NCBI GenBank assembly: GCA_030532425.1 | Contig: JAUNLD010000035.1 | Coordinates: 1-32,644 of the forward strand | Direction of reading: 5' to 3' | DNA from: Lautropia sp. | GTDB lineage: Bacteria > Pseudomonadota > Gammaproteobacteria > Burkholderiales > Burkholderiaceae_E | DNA length: 32,644 nt | Shown here: piece by piece, positions 1 through 7,929 of the stretch | How positions within the stretch are numbered: position 1 is the stretch's first letter | How the letters are laid out: each line of letters starts with the position of its first letter | Program-made: the position numbers and the translations under genes | Notes under the pieces: generated by a model | Told to the model about the DNA's origin: nothing | Seen by the model: only the letters and a program-made list of their open reading frames with translations | Databases searched by the model: none

Positions 1-597
1 TACCTGCGTCAGCTGGCGGCCAACCGGGGCAACATCCTGTTCGTCGGCACCAAGCGCCAGTCACGCGAGATCATCGCCGAAGAGGCTGCACGCTGCGGCA
101 TGCCGTATGTCGACGAGCGCTGGCTGGGCGGCATGCTCACCAACTTCAAGACGGTCAAGGGCTCGATCAAGCGCCTGAAGGACATGGAGCAGGCTGTCGA
201 GGATGGCGCGCTGGAGCAGATGACCAAGAAGGAAGCGCTGCTGTTCACGCGTGAACTGGAGAAGCTCACCGCCTCGCTGGGCGGCATCAAGGATCTGAAC
301 GGCCTGCCCGACGCGCTCTTCATCGTCGACGTCGGCTATCACAAGATCGCCGTCACCGAAGCCCGCAAGCTGGGTGTGCCCATCGTGGCCGTGGTCGATA
401 CCAACCACTCGCCCGAAGGCATCGACTACGTGATCCCCGGCAACGACGACTCCGGCCGTGCCGTGCGCCTGTACGCCCGTGGCGTGGCTGATGCCATCCT
501 GGAAGGCAAGGCTGCCGCCCTGCAGGAAACCGTCAAGGCCGCTGCCGAAGAAGACGCCTCGGCCGACGAGGCCGCTGCCGAGGACGAGGCAGCCTGA
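1..597 (+). CDS. rpsB: 30S ribosomal protein S2, 5'-truncated by the window edge
   Basis: Ribosomal protein S2 of the small subunit, which binds near the head-body junction of the 30S particle and helps recruit S1. The frame is open from base 1, so the start lies outside the window; 198 residues are visible and about 50 N-terminal residues are missing compared with the usual 240-250. Family hallmarks are seen: [17 protein letters not shown], the FTRELEKL helix, and PDALFIVDV followed by [16 protein letters not shown]. The C-terminus is a low-complexity acidic/alanine tail, common in betaproteobacterial S2. It is followed by tsf, its near-universal partner, after a 207-bp gap containing a strong hairpin. 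Confidence 0.97.
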   Translation, partial: YLRQLAANRGNILFVGTKRQSREIIAEEAARCGMPYVDERWLGGMLTNFKTVKGSIKRLKDMEQAVEDGALEQMTKKEALLFTRELEKLTASLGGIKDLNGLPDALFIVDVGYHKIAVTEARKLGVPIVAVVDTNHSPEGIDYVIPGNDDSGRAVRLYARGVADAILEGKAAALQETVKAAAEEDASADEAAAEDEAA

Positions 598-656
598 GCC
601 GTCCCCGTGCCGGGTCGTGCCGGATGACGCTGTCGTCCGCCGGCCCGGGCCGCAGC

Positions 657-684
657 CCACGGGAGCCTTGCGGGGCTTCCGTGG
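657..684 (+). promoter_or_regulatory. hairpin in the rpsB-tsf gap
   Basis: An 11-bp stem (arms 657-667 and 674-684, one G-U wobble in RNA, 6-nt loop) lies between rpsB and tsf. No T-run follows, so it is not a standard intrinsic terminator. Its position resembles the inter-gene attenuation or mRNA-processing hairpin known for rpsB-tsf operons. The pairing is seen; the role is inferred. Confidence 0.45.
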
Positions 685-804
685 CTGGAACAAGAACATC
701 GACAAGCTGTCGGGCAATTGCTGCCGGGCCGTTGACACGCACCTGTGTCAGCCGGGCCGCTTGCCCGCAGCCCCTCCCGAACGAACAAGAGGAACACAGC
801 AATC

Positions 805-1692
805 ATGGCGGAAATTACCGCAGGTATGGTGAAGACGCTGCGCGAGAAGACCGACGCGCCGATGATGGAATGCAAGAAGGCGCTGACCGAGGCCAACGGC
901 GACATGGAACGCGCCGAGGAGATCCTGCGCGTCAAGCTGGGCAGCAAGGCCAGCAAGGCCGCCAGCCGGATCGCTGCCGAGGGCGTGGTGGGCGTGCACC
1001 TGGCCAACGGGGGCAAGCTGGGCGCCATCGTCGAACTGAACTGCGAAACCGACTTCGTGGCCAAGAACGAAGATTTTCTGGCCTTCACGGCCGAGGTGGC
1101 ACGTCTGGTGGCCGAGAAGGCCCCGGCCGACGTGGCTGCGCTGTCGGCCCTGCCGATGGCGGATGGGCGCACCGTCGACGAGACCCGTACCGCCCTGGTG
1201 GGCAAGATTGGCGAGAACATGAGCCTGCGCCGCTTCGTGCGCGTCGAGGCCAAGGGCACGCTGGCCAGCTACATCCACGGTGGCGCCAAGATCGGTGTGC
1301 TGATCGACCTGGAAGGCGGTGACGAAGCGCTGGCCCGTGATCTGGCCATGCACATTGCCGCCACCAAGCCGCTGGCGCTCTCCAAAGAGCAGGTGCCGGC
1401 CGAGGTGATCGCCAAGGAGCGCTCCATTGCCGAGCAGAAAGCTGCGGAATCGGGCAAGCCGGCCGAAATTGCCGCCAAGATGGTGGATGGTGCCGTCCAG
1501 AAGTACCTGAAGGAAGTGACCCTGCTTGGCCAGCCGTTCGTCAAGGACGACAAGGTGACGGTCGAGCAGCTGCTGAAGAACCGCCAGGCACGTGTGGACT
1601 CGTTCACCCTGTACGTGGTGGGCGAGGGCATCGAGAAGAAACAGGACGATTTCGCTGCCGAAGTGGCCGCTCAGGTCGCCGCCGCCCGCTGA
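805..1692 (+). CDS. tsf: translation elongation factor Ts
   Basis: Elongation factor Ts, the nucleotide exchange factor that displaces GDP from EF-Tu in the cytoplasm. The 295-residue length is typical. The N-terminal UBA-like domain carries the conserved [12 protein letters not shown] stretch, and the EF-Tu-contacting TDFVAKN motif lies at about residues 82-88. The ATG at 805 was chosen because [10 protein letters not shown] is the family N-terminus and an AAGAGG ribosome-binding site sits at 787-792. The same frame is open upstream to 745, but that extension is not family-like. It lies between rpsB and pyrH, the standard order. Confidence 0.97.
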   Translation: MAEITAGMVKTLREKTDAPMMECKKALTEANGDMERAEEILRVKLGSKASKAASRIAAEGVVGVHLANGGKLGAIVELNCETDFVAKNEDFLAFTAEVARLVAEKAPADVAALSALPMADGRTVDETRTALVGKIGENMSLRRFVRVEAKGTLASYIHGGAKIGVLIDLEGGDEALARDLAMHIAATKPLALSKEQVPAEVIAKERSIAEQKAAESGKPAEIAAKMVDGAVQKYLKEVTLLGQPFVKDDKVTVEQLLKNRQARVDSFTLYVVGEGIEKKQDDFAAEVAAQVAAAR

Positions 1693-1719
1693 TCGTCCAA
1701 CACAACCTGGAGCATTCCC

Positions 1720-2481
1720 ATGAGCAGCGATTCCGCATCGAAAACCGCCGGGCAGGGGGCCGAGGCCCCCAAGGCCGCCTACCGTCGCGTCTTGCTCAAG
1801 CTGTCGGGCGAGGCCCTGATGGGCAACGACAGTTACGGCATCAACCGCCAGACCATCGAGCAGATGTGTCGCCAGGTGGCCGAGGTCAACAGCCTCGGGG
1901 TCGAGCTGGCCGTCGTCATCGGTGGCGGCAACATCTTCCGCGGTGTTTCGGTGGGGGCGGCCGGCATGGATCGTGCCACGGCTGACTACATGGGGATGCT
2001 GGCCACGGTGATGAACGCCCTGGCCCTGCAGGATGCGCTTCGGCACGCCGGTGTCGAGGCGCGGGTGCAGTCGGCGCTCAACATCGAGCAGATCGTCGAG
2101 CCCTATATCCGTCCGAAGGCGCTGCGCTATCTGGAAGAGGGCAAGGTCGTGATCTTTGCGGCCGGTACCGGCAACCCGTTCTTCACCACCGATACCGCTG
2201 CGGCGCTGCGGGGTGCGGAGATCAATGCCGAGCTGATCCTCAAGGCCACCAAGGTTGACGGTGTCTACACCGCGGATCCAGTCAAGGATCCGTCGGCCAC
2301 ACGCTACCGCGAGATCACCTTCGACGAGGCGATCCTGCGCAACCTGAAGGTGATGGACGCAGCCGCCTTTGCGCTGTGCCGTGACCAGAACATGCCGCTG
2401 AAGGTCTTCTCGATCTTCAAGGAAGGCGCGCTGACCCGCGTGGTCTGCGGTGAGGACGAAGGCACGCTGGTGCACGTCTGA
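1720..2481 (+). CDS. pyrH: UMP kinase
   Basis: Uridylate kinase, a hexameric cytoplasmic enzyme of the amino-acid-kinase fold that phosphorylates UMP to UDP in pyrimidine nucleotide synthesis. Visible signatures are [10 protein letters not shown] (phosphate binding), [10 protein letters not shown], the [16 protein letters not shown] nucleotide loop and [10 protein letters not shown]. At 253 residues it is slightly longer than the usual ~240 because of about 18 extra polar N-terminal residues. A GGAG motif at 1709-1712 supports the ATG at 1720. It lies 27 bp after tsf and probably shares its transcript. A 241-bp gap with GC-rich hairpins separates it from frr. Confidence 0.97.
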   Translation: MSSDSASKTAGQGAEAPKAAYRRVLLKLSGEALMGNDSYGINRQTIEQMCRQVAEVNSLGVELAVVIGGGNIFRGVSVGAAGMDRATADYMGMLATVMNALALQDALRHAGVEARVQSALNIEQIVEPYIRPKALRYLEEGKVVIFAAGTGNPFFTTDTAAALRGAEINAELILKATKVDGVYTADPVKDPSATRYREITFDEAILRNLKVMDAAAFALCRDQNMPLKVFSIFKEGALTRVVCGEDEGTLVHV

Positions 2482-2552
2482 TGAATCCGGCAGGCTTGAG
2501 CTGCCGTCCACCCCGGAGGCCGTGGCCGTGCCCGTGCGGCCAGATGTCTCCC

Positions 2553-2652
2553 GCGGGCCTTCCTGCGGCCCGCTGACCCGGGCAGCCTTCGTCAGGTGAC
2601 AACGTGCCGTGCCCGGGTGGGGGCTTCCCCCGGAAGGCCGGGGTCTCCCCGG
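2553..2652 (+). promoter_or_regulatory. cluster of GC-rich hairpins in the pyrH-frr gap
   Basis: Two perfect stem-loops are visible. One has 7-bp arms at 2553-2559 and 2567-2573. The other has 6-bp arms at 2638-2643 and 2647-2652 with a 3-nt loop. Neither is followed by a T-run. They could modulate readthrough, mRNA processing or frr translation. Only the pairing is seen; function is unknown. Confidence 0.3.
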
Positions 2653-2722
2653 AACAGCCCCGCCCAGCAGCCCGTACCCTCAGGCCCGCCCTGGCCCAAT
2701 TCAATCCATCGAGATACCGCTC

Positions 2723-3286
2723 ATGTCCACCCCCACTGAAGTCCGGAAATCTGCCGACCAGAAGATGCAGAAGGGTCTTGAAACCTTTCGCAGCAGTCTT
2801 GCCAAGATCCGTACCGGCCGCCCGCATCCCGGCGTGCTGGACCACATCCATGTCGATTACTACGGCACCTCCACCCCCATCAGCCAGGTGGCCAACATCT
2901 CGCTGGCCGATGCCCGCACGCTGAGCGTGACGGTCTGGGAAAAGGCGATGGCCACCGTCGTCGAGAAGGCCATCCGCGATTCCGACCTGGGGGTCAACCC
3001 GCAGTCGATGGGGACGGTCATCCGCGTGCCGATGCCGCCGCTCTCCGAAGAGCGTCGCCGCGACATCGTCAAGATCACCCGCCACGAGGGCGAATCGGCC
3101 AAGGTGGCCATCCGCGGCATCCGCCGCGACGCCAACGCCGAGCTGAAAGAGCTGGCCAAGGCCAAGGAAATCTCCGAAGACGACGACCGTCGTGGTCAGG
3201 ACGAGATCCAGAAGCTCACCGACCGCTACATCGCCGAGATCGACAAGCTGCTCGCTGCCAAGGAGCAGGAAATCATGACGGTCTGA
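2723..3286 (+). CDS. frr: ribosome recycling factor
   Basis: Ribosome recycling factor, which with EF-G splits the post-termination ribosome. The protein is 187 residues (family about 185). It has the expected N-terminal helix ([17 protein letters not shown]), the SLAKIRTGR motif, the domain II stretch [16 protein letters not shown], and the [22 protein letters not shown] helix. The start at 2723 gives the family N-terminus [15 protein letters not shown]; the longer open frame upstream to 2609 is Pro/Gly-rich and not family-like. The ribosome-binding site is weak (GAGA at 2711-2714). It precedes uppS by 27 bp. Confidence 0.96.
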   Translation: MSTPTEVRKSADQKMQKGLETFRSSLAKIRTGRPHPGVLDHIHVDYYGTSTPISQVANISLADARTLSVTVWEKAMATVVEKAIRDSDLGVNPQSMGTVIRVPMPPLSEERRRDIVKITRHEGESAKVAIRGIRRDANAELKELAKAKEISEDDDRRGQDEIQKLTDRYIAEIDKLLAAKEQEIMTV

Positions 3287-3313
3287 GCAGACCATCCCAC
3301 GCCGGTCACGTCC

Positions 3314-4099
3314 ATGATCCACTTTACCAGTTCGACCCAATCCGTCCCGCAGGGCGGGGCGGTGCCGCGCCACATCGCCGTCATCCTCGATGGCAACGGC
3401 CGTTGGGCCACGCGGCGGCATCTGCCGCGCGCCGCCGGCCACCGCAAGGGGGTCGAGGCGGTCCGCGCCACGGTCGAGGGCTGTGCCCGGCGCGGCGTCG
3501 AATACCTGACGCTCTTTGCCTTCAGCTCCGAAAACTGGCGCCGCCCGGCCGATGAGGTCTCGCTGCTGATGCGCCTGTTCCTCTCGGCCCTGCAGCGCGA
3601 GGTGGCGCTGCTCGACCGCAACGGCATCCGCCTGAAGGTGGTGGGCGACCTGAGCCGCTTCGAGCCGCGCCTGCGGCAGATGATCGCGGATGGCGAGGCC
3701 CGCACGGCTGCCCATACCCGGATGACGCTGACCATCGCGGCCAACTATGGCGGACGCTGGGACATCCTGCAGGCGGCCAATGCCACCCTCCGGCAACGCG
3801 AGGCCCAGGGTGTGCCTGCCAGCCAGCCGATCACCGAAGAAGAGCTGGCCAGCCACCTGTCGCTGGCCTACGCCCCCGAACCTGACCTGTTCATCCGCAC
3901 CGGCGGCGAGCAGCGCATCAGCAACTTCCTCCTGTGGCAGCTGGCCTATACCGAGCTGCATTTCTGCGAGTGCTTCTGGCCCGAATTCAACGATCAGCGC
4001 CTTGAAGAAGCCATCCAGTGGTATGCCCAGCGTGAGCGCCGCTTTGGCCGTACCAGTGGCCAGACCCGTCAGGATGCTGCCGGCACGGCCTCTTCATGA
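3314..4099 (+). CDS. uppS: undecaprenyl diphosphate synthase (cis-prenyltransferase)
   Basis: Condenses farnesyl diphosphate with isopentenyl diphosphates to make the C55 lipid carrier for peptidoglycan and other envelope polymers, acting at the inner face of the membrane. Conserved blocks are visible: [13 protein letters not shown] with the catalytic Asp at residue 26, the [10 protein letters not shown] helix, [14 protein letters not shown], and the C-terminal [20 protein letters not shown] signature. The length is 261 residues (family about 250), with a short polar N-terminal extension. It lies between frr and cdsA, the usual grouping. A short hairpin follows 15 bp after the stop. Confidence 0.96.
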   Translation: MIHFTSSTQSVPQGGAVPRHIAVILDGNGRWATRRHLPRAAGHRKGVEAVRATVEGCARRGVEYLTLFAFSSENWRRPADEVSLLMRLFLSALQREVALLDRNGIRLKVVGDLSRFEPRLRQMIADGEARTAAHTRMTLTIAANYGGRWDILQAANATLRQREAQGVPASQPITEEELASHLSLAYAPEPDLFIRTGGEQRISNFLLWQLAYTELHFCECFWPEFNDQRLEEAIQWYAQRERRFGRTSGQTRQDAAGTASS

Positions 4100-4114
4100 C
4101 GTCCTGTCGGGATG

Positions 4115-4133
4115 CAGCCCGGATGGCGGGCTG
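4115..4133 (+). promoter_or_regulatory. hairpin after uppS in a 382-bp gene-free gap
   Basis: A perfect 7-bp stem (4115-4121 with 4127-4133, loop of 5) starts 15 bp after the uppS stop. No T-run follows, so it is a weak terminator candidate. The rest of the uppS-cdsA gap (4100-4481) is GC-rich, has open frames with no recognisable protein, and shows nothing else clear except the AAAGGAG ribosome-binding site just before cdsA. Confidence 0.3.
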
Positions 4134-4481
4134 TGATGGCGGCTTGTTTCGGGCCCTTGCCTTGTCCGGGCCGTCGTGGGGTGGCCGCGGCGCCACAGGC
4201 ACACGAGGTGCGCCCTCGGCAGGTGCCCCGCCTGTCGGCGATGGCATGGGCACGAGCAGGCGCGGGGACGGCAGCAGGGAACCCGCCCCGGGTGATGCGG
4301 ATGGCGCCGTGCCCTGAAACGGGGGCGCCAGCCTGCCTGTGCCTTTCCACGCACGCACTGTCGTGTCTGCGCATCGCCCGGCCCAGTGCCGGCCGTGCGG
4401 GCCGCGCCAACTTCCGGCATCATCCGCAAGGCCCGTCGGCCTTCATTCCCTTGTGCCCGTCCCCTGAAAGGAGTCTGACCC

Positions 4482-5309
4482 ATGTTGCGACAGCGTGTCA
4501 TCACGGCCGTGTTGCTGTTTCTTGCCGTGGTGGGCGTGCTTGCCCTGGGCGGTGCCGATGCCTGGGCGCTCCTGATGCTGCCGGTGATGGTGCTGGCCAT
4601 CGTCGAATGGCTGCGCCTCTTGCAGCGAGCGCCCTGGCTGCCGCTGCTGGGCGCGCTGGCCGGGGCGGCGGCCTACTGGTGGCTGCGTGCGGGCGTGGGG
4701 GCGCCGCCGGGCTGGCTGGCACCGGTGATGGCGCTGGGTTTGCTGGCCTGGCTGCTGATGGCCTGTGCCTCGGTGTTTCGGGTGCAGCCGCTGGGCACCA
4801 ATCCGTGGTTGCCGGCGGTGTCGATGCTGGCGCTGTGGATCTCGCTCTACGAGCTGCGCATCGCCGGCGCTTCGGTGCTGCTGTCTGCGATGGCGCTGGT
4901 CTGGCTGGCCGACATCGGTGCCTACTTTACCGGGCGGGCCTTTGGGCGCCGCAAGCTGGCGCCCCGGGTGTCGCCCGGCAAGTCGTGGGAAGGCGTCTGG
5001 GGCGGCATCGCCCTGTGCATCGTCACGGCCCTGGTCTTTCGGGGGGCTGCGGGCAGCCTGCCCGATGATTTCGTGGTGTTTTCCACCGTGCTGGCACAGC
5101 ACACCGGGGGGCCGGTGATGGGGCTGGTGCTGGCGGCGGTGGTGCTGCTGTCGGTGCTGGGTGATCTGTACGAGAGCCTGCTCAAGCGCCATGCGGGCGT
5201 CAAGGACAGCGGCCGATGCCTGCCGGGCCACGGCGGCATGTTCGACCGCATCGACGGCCTGATTCCGGCGATGCCGCTGTGCCTGCTGATCTGGATGTCG
5301 CTGGCCTGA
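4482..5309 (+). CDS. cdsA: phosphatidate cytidylyltransferase (CDP-diglyceride synthase)
   Basis: Integral inner-membrane enzyme that converts phosphatidic acid plus CTP to CDP-diacylglycerol, the precursor of all major phospholipids. The 275-residue protein is mostly hydrophobic, with about eight transmembrane segments. The C-terminal family signature is intact: SLLKRHAGVKDSGRCLPGHG followed by GMFDRIDG (about residues 233-260), with its conserved K-D and D-R-x-D residues. The ATG at 4482 is preceded by a good AAAGGAG site about 9 bp upstream. It is followed by dxr after 25 bp, the normal uppS-cdsA-dxr-rseP order. Confidence 0.95.
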   Translation: MLRQRVITAVLLFLAVVGVLALGGADAWALLMLPVMVLAIVEWLRLLQRAPWLPLLGALAGAAAYWWLRAGVGAPPGWLAPVMALGLLAWLLMACASVFRVQPLGTNPWLPAVSMLALWISLYELRIAGASVLLSAMALVWLADIGAYFTGRAFGRRKLAPRVSPGKSWEGVWGGIALCIVTALVFRGAAGSLPDDFVVFSTVLAQHTGGPVMGLVLAAVVLLSVLGDLYESLLKRHAGVKDSGRCLPGHGGMFDRIDGLIPAMPLCLLIWMSLA

Positions 5310-5334
5310 ACGCCGGTGTGAGAGAGTTGATCTG

Positions 5335-6519
5335 ATGAAGACCGTATCCGTCTTTGGGGCCACCGGTTCGATCGGTGACAGCACCCTCGATGTCATTGCC
5401 CGCCATCCCGGGCGCTACCGGGTGCATGCGCTGACCGCGCACCGCAATGTCGACAAGCTGCTCACGCTGGCCCTGCGCCACCGGCCCGAGGTTGTCGTGC
5501 TCTCGTCGACCGAGGCCGCCGCCGGCTTCGAGGCCCGCTTGCGGGCGGCCGGGCTGTCCACCCGTCTGGGCGTTGGCCCGGACGCCCTGGTCGAGGTGGC
5601 CGCCACCGCCGGCATCGACTGCGTGATGGCCGCCATCGTCGGCGCGGCCGGGCTGGCGCCGACGCTGATGGCCGCGCGCCATGCCCGCACGCTGCTGCTG
5701 GCCAACAAGGAATCGGTGGTGATGGCGGGTCGCCTGTTTGCCGACACCTGCCGTCGGTCCGGCGTGACGCTGCTGCCGGTCGACAGCGAACATAATGCGA
5801 TCTTCCAGTGCCTGCCGGACCGCTCCACCCGGCTCGATCCGCGCCAGGTGGTCCGTCGCCTGGTGCTGACGGCCTCGGGCGGACCGTTCCGCACCTGGCC
5901 GATCGAGCAGATCGAGAAGGCCACGCCGGCACAGGCCTGCAAGCATCCCAACTGGTCGATGGGCCGCAAGATTTCGGTCGATTCGGCCACCATGCTCAAC
6001 AAGGGGCTGGAACTGATCGAGGCCCAGGTTCTCTTCGACATGCCGCCCGAGCGACTTGACGTGCTGATCCACCCGCAAAGCATCGTGCACTCGATGGTCG
6101 AGTACCAGGACGGTTCGGTCCTGGCGCAGATGGGCAACCCCGACATGCGGGTGCCCATTGCCCATGCGCTGGCCTATCCCGAGCGCATCGACAGCGGCGT
6201 GCCGCCGCTCGATCTGGCGCGTGCCGGCGGACTGCATTTCGAGGAACCCGACCTGGCGCGCTTTCCGTGCCTGGGGCTGGCCCAGCAGGCGATGGTGGCG
6301 GGGGGGGGTGCCCCCTGCGTGCTCAACGCCGCCAACGAGGCCAGTGTGCAGGCTTTCCTTGACGAACGCATCGGCTTTGCCGATATTGCCCGAATCAACG
6401 AGGCCGTGCTGGCGGCAGCAGGCAGTGCGCCTGCGCCGACCTCGCTGGCCGAAGCCGTCGAACTCGACACCGAGGCACGCCGCCTGGCGGCCGACCGCAT
6501 CCAGAGACTACGTCCATGA
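5335..6519 (+). CDS. dxr: 1-deoxy-D-xylulose 5-phosphate reductoisomerase
   Basis: Second step of the MEP isoprenoid pathway: NADPH-dependent rearrangement and reduction of DXP to MEP in the cytoplasm. The 394 residues match the family. Visible are the N-terminal NADPH loop GATGSIG (8-14), LLANKESVVMAG, the metal-binding region VDSEHNAIFQCL, SGGPFR, and the active-site HPNWSMGRKISVDSATMLNKGLE region. The C-terminal helical domain carries LNAANEASVQAF. The gene contains a run of nine G (6300-6308) encoding consecutive glycines; the frame is intact across it. The stop overlaps the rseP start (ATGA), so the two are translationally coupled. Confidence 0.97.
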   Translation: MKTVSVFGATGSIGDSTLDVIARHPGRYRVHALTAHRNVDKLLTLALRHRPEVVVLSSTEAAAGFEARLRAAGLSTRLGVGPDALVEVAATAGIDCVMAAIVGAAGLAPTLMAARHARTLLLANKESVVMAGRLFADTCRRSGVTLLPVDSEHNAIFQCLPDRSTRLDPRQVVRRLVLTASGGPFRTWPIEQIEKATPAQACKHPNWSMGRKISVDSATMLNKGLELIEAQVLFDMPPERLDVLIHPQSIVHSMVEYQDGSVLAQMGNPDMRVPIAHALAYPERIDSGVPPLDLARAGGLHFEEPDLARFPCLGLAQQAMVAGGGAPCVLNAANEASVQAFLDERIGFADIARINEAVLAAAGSAPAPTSLAEAVELDTEARRLAADRIQRLRP

Positions 6520-7874
6520 CCACCCTGATCGCCTTCCTGTTCGCCCTTGGCGTGCTGGTTTTTGTCCACGAGCTGGGCCACTACCTGGTGGCCCGCTGGT
6601 GTGGCGTCAAGATCCTGCGCTTTTCCATCGGCTTCGGCAAGCCGCTGCTCACCTGGAAGGTGGGGCGCGACCAGACCGAATGGAGCCTCTCGCCCATTCC
6701 GCTCGGCGGCTATGTGCGCATGCTCGATGAAGAGGAGGGGGGCAAGATCGACCCGGCCGAAGTCCACCGTGCCTTCAACCGCCTGCCGCTCTCCCGGCGT
6801 GCGGCGGTGGTGGTGGCGGGGCCGGTGGCCAACTTCCTGCTGGCCATCGTCCTGTACGCGGTGCTGGGGATGTCGGGCCTGCAGGAGCCGGCGCCGGTGC
6901 TGTCGGCGCCACCTGCCGGTACGGCCGCCGCGGCTGCAGGCCTGCGCGACGGCGATCGCGTGCAGCGCATCGATGGCGAGGCCGTCGAGACCTTCTCGGC
7001 GCTGCGCCTGAAGATGATCGATGCCGTGGTCGAGCGCCGCCCGATCTCGCTGGAGGTGAGCGGCCCCGAGGGCATGCGCACGGTGGCCATCGACACCACC
7101 GGCCTGCCGCCCGGTGAAGTCGAACGCGATTTCGCCAGCACGCTGGGCGTCGAGCTGAAGGCCGGCATCGTGCGCGTGGGCTTTGTCGAGGAGGGCAGTG
7201 CTGCCGCGCAGGCAGGCCTGCAGGCGGGTGATACGGTGCTGCGCGTCGACGGCCAGCCGCTGGCCAGTGCCTCGGCACTGATCGAACAGGTCAGGGCCTC
7301 GGATGGCAGCCACCCCTTGCAGCTGCTGGTGATGCGTGATGGCAGCGAGATGACGCTGCCCGTCACGCCGGCACTGGTCTACGACCAGGATCCGCAAGAT
7401 CCCTCGGCGCCGCCGCTGCGCAAGGGACGCATCGGTGCCGGCCTGCAACAGCAGTTCGAGATGGTGACGGTGGATCTGGGCCCGCTGAGCGCGCTGGCCT
7501 ATGGCGCCGAGCGCACCTGGGAGATGTCGGTGTTCTCGCTGCGGATGCTGGGCAAGATGGTGATGGGCAGCCTTTCCTGGAAAAACCTTTCCGGGCCGGT
7601 GGCCATTGCCGATTACGCCGGGCAGTCGGCCGCCATCGGCTGGTATGCCTACGTCGGCTTCATGGCGCTCATCAGTGTCAGCCTGGGGGTGCTCAATCTG
7701 CTGCCGGTGCCCGTGCTGGACGGCGGGCGTTTGGTATATTACGCGCTCGAAGCGCTCAAGGGCAGCCCGTTTTCCGAGCGCTTCCGGCAAGTCACCCAGC
7801 AGGTGGGCCTTGTCATGGTCGTCGGTCTGATGATCGTGGCGCTGTTCAACGACCTTTCCCGGTTGTTCGGCTGA
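6516..7874 (+). CDS. rseP: RseP-type site-2 intramembrane zinc metalloprotease
   Basis: Inner-membrane protease that cuts anti-sigma factors such as RseA after a first periplasmic cut, and also clears signal-peptide remnants. The 452 residues show the zinc motif HELGH (18-22) in the first transmembrane helix, two PDZ-like domains with GLRDGDRVQRIDG and GLQAGDTVLRVDG (around residues 145 and 235), and the third zinc ligand in NLLPVPVLDGG (Asp about 402) near the C-terminal membrane segments. The start overlaps the dxr stop by 4 bp. bamA follows, so envelope stress control and outer-membrane assembly are encoded side by side, as is usual. Confidence 0.96.
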   Translation: MTTLIAFLFALGVLVFVHELGHYLVARWCGVKILRFSIGFGKPLLTWKVGRDQTEWSLSPIPLGGYVRMLDEEEGGKIDPAEVHRAFNRLPLSRRAAVVVAGPVANFLLAIVLYAVLGMSGLQEPAPVLSAPPAGTAAAAAGLRDGDRVQRIDGEAVETFSALRLKMIDAVVERRPISLEVSGPEGMRTVAIDTTGLPPGEVERDFASTLGVELKAGIVRVGFVEEGSAAAQAGLQAGDTVLRVDGQPLASASALIEQVRASDGSHPLQLLVMRDGSEMTLPVTPALVYDQDPQDPSAPPLRKGRIGAGLQQQFEMVTVDLGPLSALAYGAERTWEMSVFSLRMLGKMVMGSLSWKNLSGPVAIADYAGQSAAIGWYAYVGFMALISVSLGVLNLLPVPVLDGGRLVYYALEALKGSPFSERFRQVTQQVGLVMVVGLMIVALFNDLSRLFG

Positions 7875-7929
7875 CATGATCCTGATCGCGCCTTTCCTCC
7901 GTCACTGATCGCGCGATACACGATTCCGG

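Noticed and set aside
748-2511. Very long minus-strand open frame opposite tsf and pyrH (587 codons), and similar long antisense frames opposite bamA, ppsA, guaB and guaA
   Set aside because: Mirror frames of high-GC coding sequence; they show no family motifs and are His/Gly/Arg/Asp-biased as expected for antisense of GC-rich genes.
4112-5068. Open frame across the uppS-cdsA gap into cdsA
   Set aside because: Its second half lies out of frame in cdsA, and the N-terminal part is Pro/Arg/Gly-rich with no recognisable domain.
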